A stretch of DNA of 64,000 nucleotides from Acanthornis magna (taxonomy: Eukaryota; Chordata; Aves; Passeriformes; Acanthizidae). A program made the position numbers and the translations under genes. The DNA is taken from positions 5,033,001 through 5,097,000 of the forward strand of contig JAWUZG010000070.1 in NCBI GenBank assembly GCA_036785705.1. The letters are read 5' to 3'. Shown one piece after another: positions 28,097 through 40,000 of the stretch (its first letter is position 1; every line of letters begins with the position of its first letter). The notes beneath the pieces were generated by a model that did no database searches, was not told the DNA's origin, and was given only the letters and a program-made list of their open reading frames with translations.

Positions 28097-31000
28097 GTCA
28101 TATCAGCATAAGTTTCCTTTCAAGACTTTCAAGAAATACTCTATGTTCTGGATATGTGCAGAAAACTTGTCATTTGAGTTTTGCAGTAGTAAAATAAAAA
28201 ATATTCCGTGATTATGACTACAGTTTATCTAAACTCCAACTTCTATGCAAAATTTTATCAGAACCCATGCTTTTAGTGCTTTTTAAGTTCTGCGGAGTGT
28301 TATTTTTCTTAATTAGAGTCCATGACATTTCTGGAGTAAGGATCATGTGTGGGAGTGGGGAATAACATGAGAATAAGCTTAATTTTAAAAGCTTCTTCAA
28401 TAAATATTGAAGAACAATTACATATCCTTTTCTTGACATTAATCTATTATGCTTTAAAATGTGGGTTTGTGGTTTTTTGCCATGTCCTCTTCCATGATTG
28501 ATTTTTTTAGTGTGTCTAAGTTCAACCTCACCCTCCCTTGTGGTGACAAAAGCAGAGGCAGTTGAATATTTCACTTCTGGTTGTTTGTTTGTTTTTGTTT
28601 ATTTGTTTGGGGGCGGTGGGTTTTTTTGGTTGATAGGCTTTTTTTTGGCATGTGTGTGGTTTTGGGGTTTTTTTGGTGGGTTTTTGCTTGTTTGTTTCTC
28701 TCTGAACATCTGTTTCAACCTGTATAGATTTAGGCTAAGGTAGTGCTTCTGGAGGTTGTCATTTTGGAGCAGAGGCTGAGGAATTTTCTGAGACAGGTGA
28801 TCAATATCATGACTCACTGAAACAGTCATTTTCATAAATTTATATAAGGTATAGCATGTAAGCAACAAAAGCAGAAAGTACTGTTTTGTTGAGTATAGGA
28901 CTTTCAAATATGCTCATTATTTTTTCATGTTGTCGATAAAATAAATAGGATTAAAATTAGGCCAGTACTGCATCTTGAAGACTTGATTTCTCCTGGTACA
29001 GAGGAAATGAACCCGTGTTTGAATTGTTTATTGAGCCCTTTTTTTGAAGCCCATAAATTCATGAGGGAGTTCTGGCTTTTCAAGCAAAGCAGCACTTCTT
29101 CAGTGCTCTTTGCCTCTGGAGGTAAATGTAAACAGTGCTACATTAGATCCTTGATTCTATAATGATTTCATTTTTTAGGTGCAGATTTCTCAGATGAAAT
29201 TTAGCTTTTCTATTCTAATTCTCAAGAGAAATTTTAGATTAAAAGCTTGTTGATGAAAATGAGCTTTTATTGCTCTTTTTAGCATTTTTGTGGCTCTGTT
29301 TAGAACTTTTTGTCCAGCTGTGCTGGGAGCATCTCTTGAAAGATTTCTAGGAGGATTTTTTTATATTTGTTTTCCTGACTTGTGGTTGAGATGTTGTTTT
29401 CAGTTTGTTTTCATTGGTCTTTTTTTAATGCATGGGGTAGAGATCCCTGGACACACATTGTCCATGCAGCTTTGTTAAGCCTCCTAATCTCGAGAGGTAT
29501 TTTTTTTTGGTGTAGTACACCCTGATAAGGGTTTATTGTCTGGAAATGAATGATTTATAGGTCCTGGCGCTCACAGCACAAGTTGCCAGGAGTGAGTTAC
29601 TGGAGCTCCTACCACCCTCTGCTGGATCTGCTTTATTAAAAATTATCATAAGAAAATTCTTCTTGAGAGTTTGGCTTTTCTTTCAAGGGAGAAGATGTGC
29701 CGAATTGCCAGAAACTTGATGGATTTTCTGTTTCCCAGTAGAATTTGGCAGAGTTACTTTGGCCTTAGATAATTGAAGAGGATTTGCTTAGAAACAAGGT
29801 GGCTTTTAGACCAGAGCAAGAAATCTTTATGACTTAATATTTTGGAAGCATGCTGAAAAAGCTTGCTTTTTCAAGCTTTGCTGAAAAAAAGGTTCAGAAA
29901 GTTGGATGAGGGTGACATCCTGCAGGATGTGTTTTGTGTTCTTACTCTGTTATCTATCTTTAAAAGCACAAAATCTGTTTTAAAATGTCAGTAATAATAA
30001 TTCAGTTACTTGCTTTGCATGCGTCTCACATACTGGTGCTGTGAGAAATACTGAGCTGCCTTCATTTTCTGCAAAGCACAAGGCCTAAATTTGCACATAT
30101 AAGCTACCCAGTGTTCATAAAATAAAATTATGCATGTTCCTTTAGCTATAGGTTGTATCTATACCCCTTATTTTAGGGAGGACTAACATACAGAAGATTG
30201 GACTTGTATTCCAATTAATTGCCTACATGTTTTTCATTTGTTTTCCTTATGATCATAATTCTTTTCCCTAGGAAAACTATTTTGGGGAAGATGACATGTA
30301 CACTGATTTTGAAGAGGTTATATCAAGTCCTGTTTTGTCCCTGTCGACATCCTCAAGCTCTGGCTGGACAGCTGTTGGAGTGGAAAATGACAAAAAAGAA
30401 AATGAAGGTTCAATCAAGCCTGTTCACCCTCTTACTTTACGCCCATGGGATATCACTGTGCTTGTTAATTTGTACAAAGTGCATGGGAGATTGCCAGTGG
30501 TAAGTACTTTATAATCATAGAAGAATTTGCTTCATGTATTTTTAAAATTTTTTTTAGTTTCGTATTTTGAACCCACATTTAACTGCCTGGAACATTCAGT
30601 TGGTGTGTTGCTTACCAAAATGTGTATATACTCTCTGCTGAAACTGTGGCTATCTAAGCAACTTTGAGACATTATTTATTTTGTTTATCTGGGAGGCAGA
30701 ACTGGATAATTTTTTAATATGTTTGTTATTCACAGGACATAATTTGTGTGATGTTTTTGATTGACCATTACGATTTCTCTGCTAATTGGCAAATTTGTCT
30801 TATAGTGGTGCAGTCTGCTCTGTGCAGCTGCATTTTGAGGGAACCCCAGGAATACAAATCCCAAGATTAAAAAATTGGGTTCACCCAAATAGATTTGAAT
30901 TGCTGTTTATGCCATTGTCAAAAGGTTTTTGAAGTTATGCAGGCTTCTGTTTGAGTATCCACTTAGAGGGAAATTGGCATACTTCCTGCTCACAGGTTTG

Positions 31001-34000
31001 CAGCTAATAGTAAACTTTCAACCATATTGTATATTTTCAGGGTCTGAAACAGATGTGTTTATTTTTTTTTTAATTTCAGCATTGCAGTCCAGATGGCCCA
31101 GAGTGCCCTACAGCTTTCTTGGAGAGGTTGTGTTTCGAGATGAAGAAAGGATTTAGAGAAACAATGCTTCAACTTGTACTGTCTCCAGTGAATTTATTTC
31201 TGAATGACAATTATCAGGTAGTCAATGTTTGTGTGTCTTTATTGTGGAAACTGTGTTGATGCTAAAATTGAATTATTTTTGGTAGGAATTTTCCTGTTGT
31301 GCGAAGTTTATTAAGGCTTGTGAGGTATTAAAGAAAAAGAGGTATTTAAGAAAAATCGGATGCATATTTTGTAAAAATAGTTTTGTCCAGTATTTTTTTA
31401 TGTTGTCAATAAAACAAATAGGATCAAAATTAGGCTAGTGTTGCATCTCTCCCAAGAATTGCCTTCCACTTCTTTGTCCTTGCCAGCGCCCTGCGGTGGA
31501 TGAAGTGCTCCGGGAGGGTCACATCAGCCTGTCAGGCCTGCAGCTCCGTGCTCATGCCATGTTTTCCGCGGAAGGGCTGCCCCTGGGAAGTGATACTTTG
31601 GAATATGCCTGGCTGATTGATGTGCAGGCTGGAAGCCTCACAGCCAAAGTTACAGCACCACAGGTACCATCTAGAAACCATTCTGAAGTATTGAAGTATG
31701 GCCCTTCTTCCTTCTAAAACTGCCGTAGCGTGGATTTTTGGAAAGGACGTGATCTTAGCTGAGTTTGGCTGTGTGCCTTTGTAACCATCTGTGCCTTAAG
31801 TAACCTTTCGAAAATCTAATAATTTCTGTAAATGGACAGGAGATGCCAGACGAGCCATTGTCACGGTCATGTTTAAAGTAGGAGGCAAATGAGACCATTT
31901 GTGGGAGTGTAGTATGGACAGGCCTCAGGAGTAGCTGCTCACTGCATAAATTCTGCTGCTTGGTCCCACTGGAGCATAGTTTGCTTTCCCAGTATTGGAT
32001 TTCGTTAGGTCAGTCTTAGCACTGACCCCTTTTAATTTTGCCATTTATGTTACATTTGTCTTTCCAGCTAAGTGAATGGCTCCAAGTATACAGCAGGCAG
32101 ATGGTTTTGATGTATTTCTCCTGTGGTCTGCCAGATCTTTAAAGAAGGTTGCTTCTGATGCCTAAGAAAAGTACATACATTCTATTTAGTATTTAGTAGT
32201 TATATTTGATTTATTTATTTTAAAATTTTTAAGCCACTACTACATCTTCTTGTTCCTCTAAAAATTGCCATTTATTTTCTAGGATTAAACACATATTTTG
32301 TTAGGAGACTAATGCAGCAAATAAAAACAAAACCAAGCATACAAGCAAGTTTAGTAAATCTAAAGAATAAACTCCAGATACATTTTCTTGCTACATATAG
32401 AGACATTTGTGGTGGTACTTCCCAAAATGTTGCCACTGATTCAGATAATCTGTGGTATTTGCTCCACTGCTCTATGGTTCAAAATTAAACTTAGTTGATC
32501 CAAAGTACTCTAAGGTTAAAGAACATTTCTAAATTCTTAATGCAACCTAAGGATTTTCTTCCCTAATAAAGCCATTATCAATTGTATGCATCATATAGGA
32601 TTTTTATTTTTTTTCCAAGTTGTCAGCACTGCTGTGGAGCAGAACTTGAATTTGCTGTTTCAGGTTCATTGCCTTTTTTCCTTCCATAGTGTGATGTATT
32701 GCAGGAATTTGTGAAGGGACTACACTGAACGGAGGAGGAGAGATTTTGTGCAGGACAGTCACAGCTGTATTAAATTCCATTTAAATTACTGCTGATTTTA
32801 AGTGCCCTTTCCTTTGGCAAGCCAAAGAAAACCCATTTCCCTCTCATAATAGAGACAGACAGTTATGAATCATTTCCTTTATGAGTGAGCTAACTATATA
32901 AAAGACTTAAATCAACAATAGGCTAATTACTAGGTCTAGCAAGAATCAGCAGTGTTTTGTTGAGCCAGTTTCCTCCTGTGCTTTCTAACTGGAGCTTTGT
33001 TGCTTTTATACAAGCAAATTTGACATTTAAATTATGAATGGTAATGAAGTACCTTGAGGTATTCTTTGTGATAAAGTGTGGGGAGCTCTGTCATTACAAT
33101 GAAGTTCTCAGCTGACTGTAATTGCAAAAGCTGCTGCCTTTTATTAAGAAATAATTTAGGAAATCGTTTAATGTTTGCCTACAGCTCGCCTGTCTTCTGG
33201 AATGGGGGCAGACCTTTGTGTTCCACGTGGTGTGCCGGGAGTTTGAGCTGGAGAGGCCCAAATCCGTAATCCTCTGCCAGCACGGGATTGATCGCCGCTT
33301 TTGTGACCCAAAGGTACCTTTTCATCCATCTTAACTGCTTGCTGTACATGCACAGGTTCTCCGGAACAGTTCAGAAATCCAGCCTCACTGTTAGCAAGAC
33401 AGATGCAGTATTTAGTCAGGCTGAATGTTAACCAGAACATAAATAAAAGGATTGACACAAATTAAACTCTTAATAGACATTGATTTTTTTTTTTCCTTTA
33501 TTCTTTTTGTTTTTCCTCTTCCTTCAGACGAACTCTGTGCCTGGGCCATGCCCAACATCTGATGAGTTAAAATACACCATGACACGCTTAGCCATGGATG
33601 GAGCAGATCTGTATGTGGTAGAACATGGCTGTGCCACCAATATCAAGGTAAAAATATTTCTCTTAACGCCAATTAAAGTACTTTGTTGTCAATAGGATTC
33701 TTTATATTGTTTGACAGAAGAGGAACCTGAATTAATGGCTTGCTTCCATGCAGTGGATTAAGTAGAATTTCTAAAACTTTAAGTGATAAAAGTTCATCAT
33801 GGACTGGGCCAGGACTAGGTCAATTTGGCTTCTACTCATTAATTCCATTAATTATGTTGGAAAATGGTAAGGAAAAGTATATGTCTTCCAAAATAAAAGT
33901 GGAAGCTGCAGGACTGGTGAAAATAATTTAGAACACACTGGGCAATATAAATCTCAATGTTTGCACCTGAGAGCTGCTAAGAACCTGTGCTATGAATTAA

Positions 34001-37000
34001 TAATTCAGCAAATGGAAATGATTGATATTGATCACATGCAAGACAGTGCTGGATAACTCATGATCCTCTTGTGTGGGTTTAGATGTATCTTTGGTAGAGA
34101 CAGGAGAGCTGTTTGTGCCACTGCCTGACTGAATCCTCTGTTCAAAAAGGGCTGTGCGGAGAAGAGCTAATATTCTCTCCATTATCCTACTGCACAGGAA
34201 AGAAATGGAATAATTTACTCAGTGTAGCAAAATATGTTTAGAGACAGTTGAATTATGGTAACAACAGAAAAGAAAAAAAATACCATGCTGATTTTGCTGA
34301 ATAGTAGCTGTGCTGTTAGGTAATAAATTCAGTTTTAAATGGTAGACTTAAAATTCAGTTTTAAATGGTAGACAATTAAATAGTAGACTTTAATTAAAAT
34401 AAAAAGTTTTGGGCACAGCTTCACATTATGAGCAAGAATCTAACTAAAGGGCAGTGGTAATTATTTTAGACATTTTTTAAATGATGTGGTATCTCATCAT
34501 TTGAATGGCTTGCTGCCCTGTGGCAGTGAAAAAATAGGTTTGAGCCTCCACATTCTTTTGAATCCAATATTAAAAAGCACCATCATAAATATTAACAGTG
34601 TCTGCAGGCATAAATATGAATGGCAGTATTTTCAAAGGCAGCTTAATAACCTGAACCACTCTAGAAAATTATATCCTGAATGTGTTTCATTCAAATTAAA
34701 AAAAAAAAAAAGGTTTTCAGTGGTCGTTTATAATCTGTGACAGAGATGAGAAGTAATAATTTAATATTAACCCTGTGGGTAGCTCTTCCATGGCTGGGTT
34801 GTCTTTCCGCTTTCCTTGGTTTCGAGTTGGATAACTCAATCTGAAATTTCAGGTGTTTCCAGGTGACATTTTGGAAGGGACTCAAGCTGTGCAGGAAACT
34901 TGGTCCCATGTTTTCAGATTATCTGAAGTTTGAAGACTGAGAAAACTTGAAAGTTTCAGTTTTCTTGGTTTTTAGATGACAGTGGAGAAGTTAATGATTT
35001 AATTTTTTTAACGTTTCATTACAACTTCAATTGAAAGTTTTCTTTTTTGGTCTGTTTACAAAAGCATGCTTCTAAGTAAATATTTTATTTTTGTTCTGTA
35101 AAAACTGTTTGAGATTAATTTCTAAACTTGCCTTCTTTCGTTTGTGTGCTTACCTGCATATAAAACTGCTTTCCTGGGGAGAACTGTACTGAGGTCTTTT
35201 TGGGCTGTAGTATGTGATGTGTTAATTAGTTTAAGGCCATTCTTCTTAGTTTCACTGACAAAAAGTCAGAATTCCTGTTTAAATCCTGTTTTCAGATGGG
35301 TGCCATACGCATTGCAAACTGCAACCTCCACAACCAATCTGTCGGGGAAGGCGTCAGCGCTGCCATCCAAGACCTTCAGCTCAGGCAATACGTTGAGCAG
35401 GCGAACAACTGCAGAACTGGCCTTCAGCCCATACTGAGGAGGGCATATTGGCTGGAAGCTGGCTCTGTCAACCTGGGCCTCATCACTGCCGACATTGCTT
35501 TAGCTGCAGATCATCCTTCCAAACACGAAGTGCAGAGGCATTTCTTGGAGACGCACGATAACCGAACCAAGAGGTGAGAGATGAGGTTGAGGGAGGTGCA
35601 TTTGAGAGGGATATCTTTTAATCTTGCTTTTGCTGAGCTTCAACGTGGTCGTGTTTTTGTTTTGTTTTCTGGTCTTCTGCCTTCTGTAGGTTGTGGTTTC
35701 TGTGGCCTGATGATAATTTGAGAAATAAGAGAAGCAAGAACAAGTGTGGCTGTCTTGGTGGTTGTCGATTCTTCGGAGGCACCTTAACAGGACTGGATTT
35801 TTTCAAACTTGAGGAACTGACGCCTTCAAGCAGCTCTGCTTTCTCAAGCACAAGTGCAGAATCTGATATGTTTTATGGGCAGTCTTTACTGCAGCCAGGA
35901 GAATGGATAATTACTAAGGAGATTCCTAAAATTTTAGATGGTGAGAATGCACTGTACTGTATTTTTGTTCTATGTTGTCCAAAAGTATAATTTCTTAACT
36001 TTTCAGTAGTTGTAGTGTTTATTAATCTGGTTAATAAGTAGAACTGCTTGTGCTCTTGTGGCCTGACCTCTTCTGAGAGCAGCCAGAGCTTGAACAAGCT
36101 TTCATATGCTGAATTTTTATATTAACATGCAATTCCTTTCTGAATCAAAAGGAGTTTTTTGACTTGTGTCTGTTCTACTTAGATAGAAAGCAGCCGACCA
36201 AGACAATCTGATGTTTTGCTGCCATGATTTTATTAATTTTTCTCAATACAATATGCTAGTATGTACATGCATTTCAAAACTAGGGCTTTTATTTAATAAG
36301 GATTTTTATTTCAGTAGGCAGGGTCGAATCCATTGCAGTTGTGTTATCAGATATTCAGTTTTTCTTTTCCGTCCCTGATCCTAGGTAAAGCCAATGGTGT
36401 CAAAAGAAAAGATTGGGACTGCAGGTCTGTGGGTATAGAAATGGAAAGGAAAGCACAACACCTGAGCCTCCAAGTGCCGCTGCGCTCCCACAGCTCCTCA
36501 TCGTCTTCGGAGGAAACGAGCAGCTCTAGTGCTGCGCTGCCCTTGCTTGCAGGGGAGAAGGACAGCCCATCATCCACTGCTGAGGATCACCTGGGACAGA
36601 AGGAGTTCCTGCCCAGTGCAAAAAGGGAAGATGGCCATGGAAGGTTAGTACTCTCTGTCCAGGTAGACATAATTCAACTCTTCAACACTTTAAGATGGAA
36701 GAAAAGCCTTAGATTTAGCAACTTATGAAGTGGTAGTGGTGTTGCTAAAATATATTTCAGCGTTTGAATGCCAATTTGGATCCGTGATAGGGGGTGGTTA
36801 CCTGATTAAGGTAGAAAATCCAGCCTGTAAAGACACCAACGCTTGCTGTTAAATGTTTGGTTTTATGTGGCAGAATTCAGTATGTAACCAGCGTTATGAA
36901 AATAATGGCTATGCTAATACAAAGTCACAAAATCACTGATGCATTTGACAGCTTCTACAGTGTAGGAAGAGAAGCATTAGTAATGAACTAAAGAAGTATA

Positions 37001-40000
37001 CTGTTCATTTTCATTCCCAGTGTCACGGTGGAGGGTGCAGAGGGCCGTCCTGCATCCCCTGGTCCCCAGGAAAGGGCTGTTGGCCAGTCTCCCATAAGGT
37101 CCCCCCTGAAAAGACAATCGTCCGTGTGCTCCACCCGGCTGGGGAGCACCAAGAGCCTGACGGCAGCTTTCTACGGAGACAAGCAGCCTGTCCCAGTGGG
37201 AGTGCAGTTCAGCAGCGACGTGTCCCGCAGCGATGAGAACGTCCTGGACTCCCCAAAGCAGAGGAGGAGCTTTGGCTCTTTCCCCTACACTCCATCAGCA
37301 GATTCCAACTCGTTCCACCAGTACCGCTCGATGGATTCCAGCATGTCCATGGCGGATAGCGAGGCTTATTTCTCAGCTGCAGAAGAGTTTGAGCCAATAA
37401 GCAGTGATGAAGGTCCGGGAACCTATCCAGGGAGGAAGAAGAGGAAAAAGCAAGCTCAGAAAACTGAATACAGTAGGGCCTCTATTTATCACAGTGTGGA
37501 AGGACCCTTAACAAGCACAATCCATGGAGAAATTAGCCAAGATATGAAAACATTGCCAATTAAGACTCATCCTTCCCAGGCTTCATTTGTTTCAGCTCTG
37601 GGAGGAGATGATGAGCACGTTGACAACATGTATGTCCTGGACTCTGAGAAGACTGTGGAACGTGAGCAAATAACTTCCCAGCAGCCTGTAATGGCATGTT
37701 ACCAAAATTATCTTACACAGTTCCAGGTGATCAACTGGTCAGTAAAGCATCCAACTAACAAAAGAACTTCAAAATCCTCATTACATCGTCCTTTAGACCT
37801 CGACACACCAACGAGTGAAGAGAGTTCATCATCTTTTGAGCAACTCTCTGTCCCAACTTTTAAGGTATGGAAGATGGAGGAGTAGAGAAAGGAGTAAGAA
37901 TTCCAAGTAACTTAAAATGGCTTAGTACCAGTTGGGTGAATAAGCTACAAGAAACTTGAAATTTTTTTGCTTTGACTTAAGGAATACCTTGAATTCCTGA
38001 CTTCAGATCACAGAGCTGAGTGGCTGGGAGGTTGTGGACAAAAAAAAGATGGAGTTAGAGTTTTGTGGATGTGTGTTCTGAGTTATTGTTGCACTTAAAA
38101 ATACTGCCTGTTGAGTGCTATGCAGCTAAAGGGTGTTTATGTGAGTTTGTTTAAAATATATTATACAAAGTTGCAGTAGCAGTACATTTAAGACTGATAA
38201 AGTATAATTTCGGCTCCAAGTGCTTTATTTCAAAATAAAATTGCAACTCAGATTTAGGAAATGATATTTTTAAATGACCTGAGTATACATGCTTAAGGAA
38301 GGAGCTCAAATGAAATACATGAAAAATAATGGAAATTACTTGATAGAAAAAGGTGTTTGAGCTCTGGAATTGAATTTATCATTTTGCAGAAAAGGTTTGT
38401 GTTCATGCAAACCTTCTGTAGATGAGTATTTGAAGAGTTTTTTTAAAAGCAATGAGTCTGTGTAAAAGCTGTGTAATCTGATTTTTTTAAGGAATTTAAA
38501 AAGTAAACCTGGGAGTTCCTATATCCTATATTGGAGAATCTGCTTCTAAGGGATTCTTCTAAGAAAAAAGCTTTAAGGGAAATACTTAGATTCCTTGGTT
38601 GGGCTTTTTTTTTTTCATATATGGGAGGAATGTAATACATTTCTTTGCACTTTTATCTTAGATTGTTAAACAGGGTCTCACAGCTAATTCATTACTGGAC
38701 AGAGGCATGCAGCTTACAGGATCAACATCTAAGTAAGTTGAATATGACCTGACATTACATTTTTAGCGTGTTTTTCAAGAGTAGGATTTTCCCGATACTC
38801 TTCTTAAATATTTTGGCTCCTGCTAGCCCTTTCAAAATTTGATTTATAGCAGTAGTTTTCTGTACTAGATCTATTTCAGAATAGATCATTCTGTTATGAA
38901 ATATTTGGGTTTGGTTAAAAAGAAAGTGCACAGTGCAAGCATTAAATTATTTCACTTGGATGTTTTCAAGATTACAAATGGTGATTAAATTCAGATGAAT
39001 TTGGAAGGCACTAATGGCAAGTGTCCATTTCTTTGCCAAAAGCTGGACTTGAATCTAGGGGGGGCTGGGATTATATTTGATTACATTTGTGTGCTTTCTA
39101 AGCTATATGGTAGAAGAAACTTGCCATTATATGGATTTTATTAAGAATTAAAATGATACCAGACCACTTCTATATTTGTTTGTACAAAGCCTGATCATTA
39201 ATGTGTATTTGACTTGTTTAGCACACCTTACACTCCTTTGGATAAGAAGTCTGCAGAGAATACAGATGATGAAACCATAACAGAGGAATGGACATTGGAT
39301 CACCCGGTCTTCCAGACACGGACAACAGCAATAGTGGAAGTAAAAGGAACTGTAGATGTAGTTCTGACTCCTCTTGTAGCAGAGGCACTGGATAGGTAAT
39401 TTTATTTTGATAATACTAAAAATTGTCTAAAATTGATGCCTAGAAGCAGGCTACCTGAAACAGAGGCCAAAACAAATTAGGAGTATAAAATGCGAACAAA
39501 TTTATTTGAGGCCTTCGAGGTACATTTGGGCAAGAAAAAGTCCCCCTCAGGCACTACACCCAAAATGGATGCTGGGTCACAAGCCCTTCACCTTTTATAA
39601 GTTGTGTCCCGTTAGCATATTGGCCCCTAATTCTCTAATCACACCATTAGGTGATGATGTTCACCACCCCAGGCCTGCTCCCCCCATCTCACCATTGTTT
39701 ACGTATTTTTGGGCCCTAAGGCAATGAATATGTCCTTGAATCTGTATTCAGAGAGCCTTGTTTTGGCTAAAGGTGCTGGGAACAGAGGGTTTTAGCACTT
39801 TGTAAGAAGCACAGAACTACAGCAAGTTACAGACAGATACGTGATGAGTAAAAAACTAGAAATACTATAAGGCATCAAAATCACAGCTCTTTTGCTCAGT
39901 AAAGGTTTAGGTAAAGGATTGAATAACATGACTGATGGAACAGCAGGGCCTGGTGCCCAGCGGATGTAATTCTGCATTTCCTATGAGGTAGCTGGAAGAA

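Larger units (their letters stand above)
27603..30271 (+). other. intron 18, repeat-rich
   Basis: 2.7 kb holding the large TG/TA microsatellite, a G/T-only block around 28580-28695, and one copy of the 58-bp element shared with intron 20. No other gene is visible. Confidence 0.7.

Noticed and set aside
27796..28197. Overlapping ORFs of up to 133 codons on both strands, rich in Tyr/Val/Cys/Ile or Thr/His
   Set aside because: They are translations of the TG/TA microsatellite, which has no stop triplets.
29140..29180. TTGATTCTATAATGATTTC, similar to the CR1 tail repeat
   Set aside because: No CR1 body on either side, so likely chance.
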